Shown: positions 15,931-24,865, counted from the stretch's first letter. The stretch is DNA of 64,000 bases from Mycolicibacterium phlei (GCF_001583415.1 NZ_CP014475.1:1922001-1986000), one strand, 5' to 3'. The notes: a model not told the origin generated them from the sequence alone. Numbers and translations are program-made.

Positions 15931-17721
15931 CTCCGCCATCTCCGCGCCCGGCACCGGCCGCGAGAGCAGGAAGCCCTGGGCGCGGTGGCAGCCGTGCTCC
16001 AGCAGGGTCATCGCGGCCGTCTCGGTTTCCACTCCTTCGGCGACCAGTTCCAGGCCGAAGGCGTCAGCGAGTGCGATGATCGCCCGCACGATCGCGAGAT
16101 CGCCTGGATCGCTTCCGAGTTCGCGCACGAACCCCTTGTCTATCTTGAGCGTGTCCACCGGCAGTGACTTCAGGTGGGACAGCACGCTGTAGCCGGTCCC
16201 GAAGTCGTCGATGGCGACCCGGACGCCCGTCTGCTTGAGGCCGGCCAGTGTCTTGCGGGTGGTCTCGATGTCCTGGACGACCACGCTCTCGGTGATCTCC
16301 AGGCACACCGAACCGCTGTCGAGGCCGAACTCGTCGATGATGCCGGCCACCGATTCGACGAAGCCGTCGGCCACCAGTTGCACAGGTGACACGTTGATCC
16401 GCAGCACCGCGTCGCGTCCGATGCCGCGTGACCGCCAGTCGGCGAACTCGGCGCACGCGTTGCGCATCACCCAGCGGCCCACCTCGCCCGCCAGATTGAT
16501 GGATTCGGCGACACCGATGAACGCGTTGGGGGCCAGCAACCCTCGGGCGGGGTGCCGCCAGCGGACCAGCGCCTCGGCGGCGAGGATCCCGCCGGTGCGC
16601 ATGTCGACCTCGGGCTGATAGTGCAGAACCAGGGCGCCGCGCTCGATATCGCTCTGCAGGTGCAGCTCGATGTCGTTGCGCAACTCGGACTCCAGCGCCA
16701 TCGCGTCGGAGAACACCGCGATCCTGTTGCCGCCGGAGCTCTTGGCGGTCAGCACCGCCTGGTCGGCGCGACGCAGAACGTCGGAGGTGCTGTCCTTACC
16801 CGGATTCGCCACTGCCACACCGATACTCACGGTTCGGGTGAGCATCTCGCCGTCCACCGGCACCCGCTCGTCCAGCATCGCCTGCAGGTGGTACGCCAAC
16901 TGCTCGGCCTCCTCGGCGCTCATCGGCGACGCGGGCACCACGACGAACTCGTCGCCGCCCAGGCGCGCGATCAGGGTGCCGTCGGCGGCGCCCTCCCGGA
17001 GGCGCTCGGCCAGTACCCGGATGAACAGGTCGCCTGCGGTGTGCCCGAGGTAGTCGTTGATCGCCTTGAGCCGGTCGAGGTCGAGGAACAGCACCGACAC
17101 CGGCCCGGGTTGTCCCTCGGCCAGCCGGGCGTCGAGGTGGGCCAGCAGCGCGCGCCGGTTGCACAGACCCGTCAGGTCGTCGTGGTCGGCGAGGTAGCGC
17201 AGCTGCTCCTCGGCGGCGATGCGCGCCTGCACCTGGGCGAACAACGACGCAATCGCCTTGAGCGCGTTGAGTTCTGCCTCCGTCCAGTCGCGGTCGCCGA
17301 ACTTGACGAACCCCAGCACCCCGGTGGTGACGTCACCGGACAGCAGCGGCACACAGGCCATCGAGGTCTGCGGCACCTGCCGGCCCTCGGCGATGGTCTG
17401 CTGGTACTCGTCGGTGGCGGGCTCGGGCCGGAACACGATCGGTTCCTTCTGCGTCTCGCAGAGCGCGAACACCGGGTCGGCGCCCTCGAAGTACACCACC
17501 GCCAGTGGGTCGGGGTCCGGAATGCCGGGGCGCACCGGCCATTCGGCCACCAGTATCGACGCGCGGAGGTCGTGGTCGTTGTGCCGCAGGAAGCTGACAT
17601 CGACGCCGAAGAAGCTCACCAGGTCGGCCAGCACCGCCTGGCTCACCTCTTTGGCGGTCGCGGAGTCGACCCCCATCAACCGGGTCGCGACCGAGGTGAC
17701 GATGTTCTCGAGGCTGGGCAT
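15877..17721 (-). CDS. dcpA: Bifunctional c-di-GMP synthase/phosphodiesterase (GAF-GGDEF-EAL)
   Basis: A 614-residue enzyme with an N-terminal GAF-like sensor (about 15-165), a GGDEF domain (about 175-340) with intact ARLGGDEF (GGDEF at 255-259) and an EAL domain (about 355-605) with EAL at 383-385 and DDFGTGYS. Both active sites appear complete, so it can make and degrade c-di-GMP. Length and order match my recollection of M. tuberculosis Rv1354c and M. smegmatis DcpA (MSDGC-1). ATG 17721 follows GGGAGAG. It starts 10 nt after the MoeY-like gene, as third gene of the operon 20616-15877. The GAF domain suggests ligand control of c-di-GMP turnover. Confidence 0.92.
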   Translation of the reverse strand: MPSLENIVTSVATRLMGVDSATAKEVSQAVLADLVSFFGVDVSFLRHNDHDLRASILVAEWPVRPGIPDPDPLAVVYFEGADPVFALCETQKEPIVFRPEPATDEYQQTIAEGRQVPQTSMACVPLLSGDVTTGVLGFVKFGDRDWTEAELNALKAIASLFAQVQARIAAEEQLRYLADHDDLTGLCNRRALLAHLDARLAEGQPGPVSVLFLDLDRLKAINDYLGHTAGDLFIRVLAERLREGAADGTLIARLGGDEFVVVPASPMSAEEAEQLAYHLQAMLDERVPVDGEMLTRTVSIGVAVANPGKDSTSDVLRRADQAVLTAKSSGGNRIAVFSDAMALESELRNDIELHLQSDIERGALVLHYQPEVDMRTGGILAAEALVRWRHPARGLLAPNAFIGVAESINLAGEVGRWVMRNACAEFADWRSRGIGRDAVLRINVSPVQLVADGFVESVAGIIDEFGLDSGSVCLEITESVVVQDIETTRKTLAGLKQTGVRVAIDDFGTGYSVLSHLKSLPVDTLKIDKGFVRELGSDPGDLAIVRAIIALADAFGLELVAEGVETETAAMTLLEHGCHRAQGFLLSRPVPGAEMAELLAQGRIPVDLGAAPRL

Positions 17722-17731
17722 TGAACTCTCC

Positions 17732-19858
17732 CTATCCGCCGTTGGCGCTGCGGTGCCGGAGGGGGCTGCGGCGCCGGCTGCGCACCGATGCCCGCGGTGC
17801 ATGCGCGAACCGGAGGATCAGCGCCTGCGACTCCGTGGGACCGGTGTCTGTCAGCTTACGGAAGCGCTCCCGCAGCTCGCCGAGCGCACCGGCATGGGCG
17901 GGGGAGACCCGCTCCAGGTCGGCGGAGTCGGCCGCGTACAGGAACGGTGGCGAAACCGGTTGCACGGCAAGGCCCTGCTGTTCGGCGCGGATCCACACCG
18001 ACTCGACGGCCGCACCGGCGCGGGCGAAATCGGTCAGGGCGCCGCCGGTCACCGTGATCACCGCGATCGCCGAACTCGACGCCACCCGGGCGCGCATCTC
18101 CTCGCCGAGGGCGGCGCCGGCGTCCCACGTCGCGAGGTGACGCATCACCTCGGGGCGGCGCAGCACGTCGAGCATCACCAGATCGCCGGCGTTGAGCTCG
18201 AGGCTGCTGACGTCGATCCCGGTGTCGGGGTCCGCCGATCCGGGCCAGCGCAGCTCGCTGAACATCTCGCTGTGCAGCACCGGGGTCAGGAAGCGGATCC
18301 GGTCCGCCGCGCCGAGAATCTCGGCGGCCTCGTCGCGCTGCGCCTGGTCGGTGAGCACCGTCAGGGTCGCGCCCTCCTCTGCCGCGGCGGCGGACAGCAC
18401 GGCGATCACCTCGTCGGGTACCGCCGCGGGTGTGCCGCGGCGGCGGTTGGTCTCCCGCCGCAGCATCGGTTCGTAGAGCTCGGCCAGCGCCGGATCGCTG
18501 CCCCTGCGCAGGCGCAGGGTCGCGGTGAGTGACCCGGCGTCGCCGTCGAACTCGACCTCGCCGACGAGCCGGTGGGCGGCCGCGGCGACCCGGGCGTTGA
18601 AGGCGGCGGCGCCGACGGCGACGGCGCCGCCGCGGAAGCCGACATCCATCGCCGTGACGTAGCCGGTGTCCAGCGCGATGCGTACGGTGTCGTCGCCCAC
18701 GTCGATGCGCCAGGGCTGGCAGTTGCCGCCGGAGGGGGCGCGCGCGGCCGCGGCCGCGATCGCCTCGACGGCGGTGGTGGGTTCCGGTTCCCGGGCCGGC
18801 TCGTCGGCCGGTTCCCCGCCGGGTATCTGCGCCGGCGGATCGCAGAGCCGGTCGACGATGTCGGTGATGTCCAGACGCGCCCGGCCTGACGGCAGACGCT
18901 CACCGAGCCCGATGCGGCGCACCGCCTCGGCGGTGGCGGCGGCGTTGAGGGCCACCTCCGAGGAGAGCTGAGGCCAGGTCGCCAGGGTCTGGTTGACCTC
19001 GAGCAGCGACGCCGCCATCCGGGACGACACCTCGGCGGCGTCGACGAGCCGCAACGAGTAGGGGACGCGGTCGCTGCTGCTGAGGTTGCGCAGGCTCACC
19101 GTGTCGAGGTCGCCGACCAGTCCGTGCAGCAGGGGCCGTGCCGGGTCGAGGTCGAACCGCTCGACGTCGAGCAGACCGCGGTCGCTGGTCGTCATCAGCA
19201 CCGGAACCTCGCGGCGGCGCGCGACCTCACGGACGAGCATCTTGGTGTCCAGCGAGTCGCACTCCTCGACCACGACGTCGAGCCCGTCGACGAACGCCTC
19301 GACGTTGTCCTCGGTGACGCCGGTATCCACCACCGTCACCGCCAGGTACGGGTCGAGTTCGGCGATCCGCCGCGCGCACACCACCGCCTTGTTCACCCCG
19401 ATGTCGAACACCGTGGCCGGCACCCGGTTCAGGTTGGTCAGCTCCATCTCGTCGAAGTCGGCGAGCCGGAGGTGACCGCAGAGCCCTTGGGCGGCAAGGG
19501 TGTAGGCGATGGTGTGGCCGACGCTGAGCCCGACGACGCCGACGGTCAGGTCTGCCAGCCGCTCCTGCTCCTGTGTGGTGATCAGGTTGCGGTTGCGGTC
19601 GAACCGGACGAGCCGGAAGCCGCGAGGGCCGAGCACGCTGACCACGGTGCGACGCCACGGGTAGTACGCCCAGCGGATCGGTTCGGCGACAACGTCGTCG
19701 GGCGCAGCCGGCGTCAGCTGCCGCAGTGCCGAGCGCTGTGCCGGCGCGTTGTCGACGAACTCGATCCGTGGATCGGCACGCAGATCCTCGAGGGCCGGGT
19801 CGTCTGCGGCCAGGATGACCGCGGTGCAGGGGAGTGGCTGTGCGGCGCCCCGGGTCAC
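17732..19858 (-). CDS. moeY: E1-like (ThiF/MoeB) adenylation domain fused to a nitroreductase domain
   Basis: A 708-residue two-domain protein. Residues about 95-320 are an E1-like ATP-binding fold: VGVVGLSVGHTIAYTLAAQG, then ADFDEMELTNLNRV, which carries the Asp/Asn/Arg nucleotide contacts; C200 in VVEECDS is in the usual catalytic Cys region. A Pro/Glu linker (about 340-362) joins a nitroreductase-type flavin domain (about 363-690; AARAPSGGNCQPWRI). It matches Rv1355c, named moeY in M. tuberculosis, but nothing here supports a molybdopterin role. E1 plus flavin chemistry is known in peptide and heterocycle modification. Its GTG overlaps the upstream stop by 4 nt (GTGA). Confidence 0.88.
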   Translation of the reverse strand: MTRGAAQPLPCTAVILAADDPALEDLRADPRIEFVDNAPAQRSALRQLTPAAPDDVVAEPIRWAYYPWRRTVVSVLGPRGFRLVRFDRNRNLITTQEQERLADLTVGVVGLSVGHTIAYTLAAQGLCGHLRLADFDEMELTNLNRVPATVFDIGVNKAVVCARRIAELDPYLAVTVVDTGVTEDNVEAFVDGLDVVVEECDSLDTKMLVREVARRREVPVLMTTSDRGLLDVERFDLDPARPLLHGLVGDLDTVSLRNLSSSDRVPYSLRLVDAAEVSSRMAASLLEVNQTLATWPQLSSEVALNAAATAEAVRRIGLGERLPSGRARLDITDIVDRLCDPPAQIPGGEPADEPAREPEPTTAVEAIAAAAARAPSGGNCQPWRIDVGDDTVRIALDTGYVTAMDVGFRGGAVAVGAAAFNARVAAAAHRLVGEVEFDGDAGSLTATLRLRRGSDPALAELYEPMLRRETNRRRGTPAAVPDEVIAVLSAAAAEEGATLTVLTDQAQRDEAAEILGAADRIRFLTPVLHSEMFSELRWPGSADPDTGIDVSSLELNAGDLVMLDVLRRPEVMRHLATWDAGAALGEEMRARVASSSAIAVITVTGGALTDFARAGAAVESVWIRAEQQGLAVQPVSPPFLYAADSADLERVSPAHAGALGELRERFRKLTDTGPTESQALILRFAHAPRASVRSRRRSPLRHRSANGG

Positions 19859-20616
19859 CGCTCCGTCCCGGTAGCGGCCGCGGAGCGCAGCCCGTCGACC
19901 ATCGGCGCCATCCGCTTCTGCTCGGCGAAGTAGAGCGAAAGCTGCTTCGAATCAGCGTGATTGGCGAACGTCATGCGGTCCCACCACGCCAGCCGGGTGT
20001 CATAGCGCTCGTCCGGATACGGGGTGGGCGGAATGTGCTTGGCGATGATCCCGCCGGAGGACAGCCAGCGCTTGAGCACGTACGACGCGGCGGTGGCGAC
20101 GATGAACTGGATGTCGAGCAGACCCATCGCGTGCAGTGGGGTGCGCGAGATGGCGTAGGTGAGCTGGCGGCTGCGGTCGGGATCGTCGGTCACCCACGCG
20201 GTCTTCATCTCGCACACCCCGAACGGGATGCGGTCGGTGATCATCTTGTGCACCGCGTCGCGACCCGGTTGCCCGTCCCACTCCAGGAGTGCGTGCGCCT
20301 CGTCCGCCGACCGGTAGGGGCCCTTTGCCCGGAGGCCGCCGACCACACGGCCGGCCTTGTCGACACACGCGGCGAACAGGATGGTGTCCGAGCCGGAGTG
20401 CAGCGCCTCGAAATCCAGTGCCTTCTCCACACCGCGCGCGGTGTAGCTACGGATCGCGCCGTGCGCGAAGTCGCGCCACAGGTCGGGCTCGATCCTCGGG
20501 TGGGCGAAGACGACGGTGCACTCCGTCTCCGGATCCCAGCAACTCGGACTGTGTGCCAGATTGGCAACGGCGATGTCGGCGACATGGTCGGTGATATGCA
20601 GTTGCGGGGCGGTCAT
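19855..20616 (-). CDS. GNAT-like acyltransferase family protein, substrate unknown
   Basis: A 253-residue cytosolic protein that I cannot name with certainty. The centre looks like an acyl-CoA N-acyltransferase fold: strands ILFAACVDKAGRVVGGL (about 80-95), FGVCEMKTAWV (about 132-142) and a long helix plus strand ending at LKRWLSSGGIIAKHIPPT; the tail ends YPDERYDTRLAWWD. This resembles acyl-amino-acid or acyl-homoserine-lactone synthase folds rather than classical N-acetyltransferases. ATG 20616 follows GGAAGAG. First gene of the operon with the E1-nitroreductase and the c-di-GMP enzyme, so it may make the small molecule they sense or modify. That is inference. Confidence 0.55.
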   Translation of the reverse strand: MTAPQLHITDHVADIAVANLAHSPSCWDPETECTVVFAHPRIEPDLWRDFAHGAIRSYTARGVEKALDFEALHSGSDTILFAACVDKAGRVVGGLRAKGPYRSADEAHALLEWDGQPGRDAVHKMITDRIPFGVCEMKTAWVTDDPDRSRQLTYAISRTPLHAMGLLDIQFIVATAASYVLKRWLSSGGIIAKHIPPTPYPDERYDTRLAWWDRMTFANHADSKQLSLYFAEQKRMAPMVDGLRSAAATGTER

Positions 20617-21346
20617 TCTCTTCCGATCGTCCAGGGGCAATTGGTACTGGCGTCGTGTGGTTTGCCACACATCGCAATGAGTATCGCGCCGTAGTGCGGT
20701 TTATCTCCAGCTAGCCGACGAATCGTGTCCGTTTAACGAAACATTTCCGCGCTGAATTCGTCAGCCATACCGCGACAGATTTTGTCGGTGGCTAATTCCT
20801 GAGATCATATTTCAGCAGGTTATTTAGTTGTCGGTAATACCATGGCGAACTGCGAAAGCTGTCGCCGCGGCCGGCCGCAGCGGAGCCGGGCGAACGGCTG
20901 CGATTTTGCTCTCGTCGAGCCCAGCGAGAGGTCTGCGACCACTCGCGGGTGAACTGCTGCGCTACTGGTCAGTGCTGCCGCGCGGGTGCTCAGCAACCTC
21001 GCGGCGCCCGCCGCGCGCCCGTTCCGACCGGTATCGGGACGCGGACCGGCGACGCCTCAGGCGCCGCAGGCGGGGGCTGAGGCCGGACGTCGCAGCGGCC
21101 CCGTGGTGACAGTGGGGGACGAATCCACAGCGGCGGCGCGGTGTGCCTGCGCAACCGATTCGGCCCGGTCCGGATTTGCGCACCACGGCCCGATACGGGC
21201 ATGGCGATAATGGCCGCCGGATATCGCATGGAATTGCTGTCGCGTTCGCGGTGTGGCCTTGCCGTCGACAATTTCCGGGCCACCCGCGAAGGCCTGTTTT
21301 CGGGGTCCTGTGTGCGCTCGCGGTGGCCGGATGGCACCCTGTTCGC
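20617..21346. other. 730-nt region without a convincing gene, upstream of purU
   Basis: The part at 20640-20830 is AT-richer than its surroundings and probably holds the promoter of the acyltransferase operon; it includes a small hairpin CGACA-GATTT-TGTCG at 20772-20786. The part from 20860 to 21346 is GC-rich and could be a long leader of purU. Short frames here are Arg/Pro-rich with no domain signature. I recognise no riboswitch, but cannot exclude one. Confidence 0.45.
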
Positions 21347-22243
21347 GTGGTGGGAGAGTATCCGGACCCCGGTCGTGGACGGTTGCCTGTCAGGGATGTC
21401 GGACGACTGCTGTTGCGCTGCGCCGACCGGCCAGGTCTGGTGGCGGCGATCAGCGCGTTCCTGGCCGATGCGGGTGCCAACATCGTCTCGCTCGATCAAC
21501 ACTCGACCGAGCAGACCGGCGGCATCTTCATGCAGCGCACGATCTTTCACCTGCCCGGACTGACCGCCGCCCGCGACGAGCTGGAACGCGAGTTCGCCCA
21601 ACGGGTTGCCGAGCCGTTCGGCATGGACTTCCGGCTGACCGAGGCGGCCAAGCCGAAGCGGGTCGCGATCATGGCGTCCAAAGAGGACCACTGCGTGCTG
21701 GACCTGCTGTGGCGCAACCGCCGCGGCGAGCTCGACATGACCGTGGCCATGGTGATCTCGAACCATCCCGACCTCGCCGATCAGGTGCGCCCGTTCTCGG
21801 TGCCGTTCTTCCACATTCCGGCGAACAAGGACATCCGGGAGCAGGCCGAGAGCCGCCAGCTCGACCTGCTGCGCGGAAACGTCGACCTGGTGGTGCTGGC
21901 GCGCTACATGCAGATCCTCACGCCGCGGTTCATCGAGGAGGTGGGCTGCCCGCTGATCAACATCCACCACTCGTTCCTGCCGGCGTTCATCGGTGCGGCG
22001 CCCTACCGGCGGGCCAAGGAGCGCGGTGTGAAGCTCGTCGGTGCGACGGCGCATTACGTCACCGAGGATCTCGACGAGGGGCCGATCATCGAGCAGGATG
22101 TCGTGCGTGTCGACCACCGGCACACGGTGGAGGACCTGGTCCGGCTCGGGTCGGATGTCGAGAGACTTGTACTGTCGCGGGCGGTGTTGTGGCACTGTGA
22201 GGATCGGATCATCCGATACGGCAACCAGACCGTGGTTTTCTAG
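21347..22243 (+). CDS. purU: Formyltetrahydrofolate deformylase PurU
   Basis: A 298-residue enzyme that hydrolyses 10-formyl-THF to formate and THF, supplying formate for purine synthesis and balancing C1 pools. It has an N-terminal ACT domain (about 10-85; RLLLRCADRPGLVAAISAFLAD) and a C-terminal formyltransferase fold with INIHHSFLPAFIGAAPYRRA and ATAHYVTEDLDEGPII, which carry the Asn-His-Asp catalytic set. GTG 21347 is chosen for length agreement with the family (about 280-310); GTG 21350 is adjacent. The frame is open far upstream but without domain content. Confidence 0.93.
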   Translation: MVGEYPDPGRGRLPVRDVGRLLLRCADRPGLVAAISAFLADAGANIVSLDQHSTEQTGGIFMQRTIFHLPGLTAARDELEREFAQRVAEPFGMDFRLTEAAKPKRVAIMASKEDHCVLDLLWRNRRGELDMTVAMVISNHPDLADQVRPFSVPFFHIPANKDIREQAESRQLDLLRGNVDLVVLARYMQILTPRFIEEVGCPLINIHHSFLPAFIGAAPYRRAKERGVKLVGATAHYVTEDLDEGPIIEQDVVRVDHRHTVEDLVRLGSDVERLVLSRAVLWHCEDRIIRYGNQTVVF

Positions 22244-22261
22244 CTGCGTCCCGAAGGAGAA

Positions 22262-22720
22262 GTGGTGAAGAAGTTCAACAACCTCGACGAGTTCATCGCG
22301 GCGGCCGGCAGCAAGCTCGGCCCCACCGAGTGGCTGGAGGTCACCCAGGACCGCGTGAACCTGTTCGCCGACGCGACCGAGGACCACCAGTGGATCCACG
22401 TCGACCCGGAGAAGGCGAAGAACGGGCCGTTCGGCGGGACGATCGCGCACGGTCTGCTCACCTTGTCGCTGCTGCCGCACTTCTCGCACCAGCTGTACAC
22501 GGTCGACAACGTGTCGATGGCGATCAACTACGGCTACAACAAGGTTCGCTTCATCAACCCGGTGAAGGTCGGGTCCAAGATCCGCGCCACCGCCGAGCTG
22601 ACGAAGGTGGAAGAGGTCGCAGGCGGCGCCGTTCAGGTCACGATGACCACCACCGTCGAGATCGAGGGCGTCGAGAAGCCCGCCATGGTGGCCGAGTCCA
22701 TCGCCCGGTTCATGCGCTGA
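22262..22720 (+). CDS. MaoC-like (R)-specific enoyl-CoA hydratase (HtdZ/Rv0130-like)
   Basis: A 152-residue single hotdog-fold hydratase. The catalytic motif is present: LFADATEDHQWIHVDPEKA gives the Asp/His dyad, and GPFGGTIAHGLLTLSLLP forms the substrate tunnel. It closely resembles M. tuberculosis Rv0130 (HtdZ) in length and sequence. It hydrates trans-2-enoyl-CoA to the (R)-3-hydroxy product. The start is GTG 22262 or the next GTG at 22265; AGGAG just upstream is better spaced for the second. It is 18 nt after purU, so co-transcribed by position, and it is followed by a strong terminator. Confidence 0.9.
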   Translation: MVKKFNNLDEFIAAAGSKLGPTEWLEVTQDRVNLFADATEDHQWIHVDPEKAKNGPFGGTIAHGLLTLSLLPHFSHQLYTVDNVSMAINYGYNKVRFINPVKVGSKIRATAELTKVEEVAGGAVQVTMTTTVEIEGVEKPAMVAESIARFMR

Positions 22721-22730
22721 GTACACCAGC

Positions 22731-22770
22731 AAAAAGTGCCCCGAGTTCGCAGGAATTCGGGGCACTTTTG
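22731..22770. terminator. Strong bidirectional intrinsic-type terminator
   Basis: An 18-bp-arm hairpin: AAAAAGTGCCCCGAGTTC (22731-22748) pairs with GAATTCGGGGCACTTTTG (22753-22770) with a 4-nt loop and one or two mismatches. A-run before and T-run after make it serve both the MaoC gene and the convergent SDR gene ending at 22778. Confidence 0.85.
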
Positions 22771-22777
22771 CTTCTGG

Positions 22778-23602
22778 TCAGTACTGGGTGGAGCCCTGAT
22801 CGACCGGAATCGCCGCTGCAGTCAAATATTTCGACTCGTCGGTGGCGAGCCAGCAGACCACGTCGGCGACGTCCTCGGGCTGCAGCACCCACGTGGGCAG
22901 AAACGGCGTCATCATGTTCTGCAGCAGGGGATTGCTCTCCATCGCCCTGCCGATCGCGGTGATCATGTCGCCGGATCCCATCGCGGTGGCCACCGGGCCC
23001 GGATGCACGCTGTTGACCCGGATCTCGTGCCTGCCGAGCTCGGCGGCGAACGCCCGCGCCATTCCGGTGACCGCGTGCTTGCTGGCGGTGTAGTGGATCA
23101 TGAACGGCTGCAACTTGATACCGGCCGCCGAGCTGATCAGGATGATCGACCCGCCGCGTCCGCCGTCGATGATGTGCTGGGCACCGGCGATCACGGTGTT
23201 GAAGACACCGGTCACGTTGATGTCGAGGACGTCGCGGAAGTCCGCCGGGGTGATCTCGTTCCACCTCTGCGGCGGGGAGATCCCCGCGTTGGCGACGATG
23301 ACGTCGAGGCGGCCGAACTCCGCGACGCCGGCATCGACCGTCTCGCGCAGTCCGTCGGCGTCGCGCACGTCGACCTGAGCTGCGTGGATGCGTCGTCCGG
23401 TGGCCTCGACCAGTCGCACGGTCTCGGCCAGATCCTCGGGTGTCGCGGGGTCGTAGGGGACGCAGTCCGGCAGCTTGCCCGCGACGTCGACGGCGATGAT
23501 GTCGGCACCCTCGTTGGCCATCCGCACCGCGTGGGCGCGGCCCTGTCCGCGCGCCGCGCCGGTGATGAACGCGACGCGGTCCTGGAGCCGGCTGGCCGTC
23601 AC
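22778..23602 (-). CDS. Mycofactocin-type short-chain dehydrogenase
   Basis: A 274-residue SDR with the cofactor motif TGAARGQGRAHAV (residues about 15-27), NAG, and the Ser-Tyr-Lys site in SSAAG...HYTASK. Between strand 2 and the next helix it has the insertion with PYDPATPEDLAETVRLVE, the hallmark of mycofactocin-coupled SDRs, whose NAD stays bound and is reoxidised by mycofactocin. Such enzymes oxidise alcohols in mycobacteria. It overlaps the upstream acyl-CoA dehydrogenase by 4 nt (ATGA) and is therefore translated with it. Confidence 0.85.
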   Translation of the reverse strand: MTASRLQDRVAFITGAARGQGRAHAVRMANEGADIIAVDVAGKLPDCVPYDPATPEDLAETVRLVEATGRRIHAAQVDVRDADGLRETVDAGVAEFGRLDVIVANAGISPPQRWNEITPADFRDVLDINVTGVFNTVIAGAQHIIDGGRGGSIILISSAAGIKLQPFMIHYTASKHAVTGMARAFAAELGRHEIRVNSVHPGPVATAMGSGDMITAIGRAMESNPLLQNMMTPFLPTWVLQPEDVADVVCWLATDESKYLTAAAIPVDQGSTQY

Positions 23603-24786
23603 GCGCGGGCCGCCCTCTGCGCGGCCTTGACCAGGTTCGACCCGATGATCAGCCGCTGGATCTCACTGGTGCCCTCGTACAGTCGCAGCAGGCGGACCTC
23701 GCGGTAGATGCGCTCGACGGGGACCTCCCGCATGTAGCCGGTGCCGCCGTGGATCTGCACCGCGAGATCGGCCACCTGACCGACCATTTCGGTGCAGAAC
23801 AGCTTGGCGACCGACGGGGCAACCCGGCGGTCCTCGTTGGTCACCCACTTGCGCGCGGCGTCTCGCACCAGTGCGCGGCCGGCCATCACCCCGGTCTGCT
23901 GGTCGGCGATCATGGCCTGCACCAACTGGAAGTTCCCGATCGGCGTGCCACCCTGGGTGGCGGTGGCGGCGTAGGCCACCGACTCGTCGAGCGCGCGCTG
24001 CGCGGAACCGACTGCCAGCGCGGCGATGTGGACGCGACCGCGGGCCAGCGAGATCATCGCCGCGCGGTAGCCGATGTCCTCGCTGCCGCCGACCAGCGCC
24101 TCGGCGGGCACCCGCACGTCGTCGAAACTCACGTCGGCGGTCCAGGCGCCCTCCTGGCCCATCTTGGCGTCCTTGGCCCCCACCGAGACACCCGGTGTGT
24201 CGGCGGGCACCAGGAACACCGCGATGCCGGGACCGTCGTCGTCGGCCGGCCGGGTGCGGGCGAACACCAGGAACAGGTCGGCCGTCGGCGCGTTGGTGAT
24301 GAACCTCTTCTGCCCGTTGATCACCCACGCCGCGTTGTCCCCCGAGCCGTCACGAACGGCTTTCGTGCGCAGCCCGGACGGGTTGGAGCCGGCGCCGGGC
24401 TCGGTCAGCGCGAACGAGGCGACCACGTCGCCGGACGCCATCGGCCCCAACCAGCGCGACTTCTGCTCGTCGGTGCCGAACCCGACCAGGACCTGTCCGG
24501 CGATCCCGTTGTTGGTGCCGAACATCGAGCGCAGCGCCAGCGACGTGTATCCGAGCTCCATCGCCAGCTCGACGTCCTGCGCGAGGTTCAGGCCGAGCCC
24601 GCCCCATTCCTGCGGGATCGCGTAGCCGAACAGCCCCATCTTCTTGGCCTGCTCGCGCAGGTCGTCGGGGACGCGGTCGGAGGCCAGGATCTCCGTCTCG
24701 CGCGGCACCACGGCGGTGCGGACGAAGTGGCGGGTCTGCGCCAGGATCTCGGCGAAATCCTCATCGCTGACTTCGGGCGTCGTCAT
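23599..24786 (-). CDS. Acyl-CoA dehydrogenase with canonical catalytic Glu
   Basis: A 395-residue enzyme of ordinary family length. FALTEPGAGSNPSGL (about 125-140) is the FAD/acyl motif, QIHGGTGYMREVPVERIYRE is the conserved helix, and LYEGTSEIQRLIIG keeps the catalytic base Glu and the terminal motif. It introduces a 2,3 double bond into an acyl-CoA. First gene of a minus-strand pair with the mycofactocin SDR. AAGGAGG lies before ATG 24786, and a 58-bp palindrome (24808-24865) lies 21 nt upstream in the divergent promoter region. Confidence 0.92.
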   Translation of the reverse strand: MTTPEVSDEDFAEILAQTRHFVRTAVVPRETEILASDRVPDDLREQAKKMGLFGYAIPQEWGGLGLNLAQDVELAMELGYTSLALRSMFGTNNGIAGQVLVGFGTDEQKSRWLGPMASGDVVASFALTEPGAGSNPSGLRTKAVRDGSGDNAAWVINGQKRFITNAPTADLFLVFARTRPADDDGPGIAVFLVPADTPGVSVGAKDAKMGQEGAWTADVSFDDVRVPAEALVGGSEDIGYRAAMISLARGRVHIAALAVGSAQRALDESVAYAATATQGGTPIGNFQLVQAMIADQQTGVMAGRALVRDAARKWVTNEDRRVAPSVAKLFCTEMVGQVADLAVQIHGGTGYMREVPVERIYREVRLLRLYEGTSEIQRLIIGSNLVKAAQRAARA

Positions 24787-24807
24787 CGAGTGCCTCCTTC
24801 TTCAGCG

Positions 24808-24865
24808 CGAGCAGACGCGGAATCGCATGAAAAGCACGCCAATCATGCGATTGTGCGTCTGCTCG
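24808..24865. repeat. 58-bp palindromic element, family A copy 1
   Basis: 23-nt arms (24808-24830 and 24843-24865) match at 21 positions around a 12-nt loop. The outer arms read CGAGCAGAC...GTCTGCTCG, as in the copies at 28861-28918 and 54918-54975, all exactly 58 bp. It lies in the divergent region between genes starting at 24786 and 24983, so it is within a promoter or leader, unlike the other copies. Confidence 0.85.

Noticed and set aside
20990..22765. Long minus-strand open frame of 591 codons opposite purU and the MaoC gene
   Set aside because: Rich in Arg, His, Val and Gly with no domain; it mirrors the third-codon GC bias of the real genes on the other strand.
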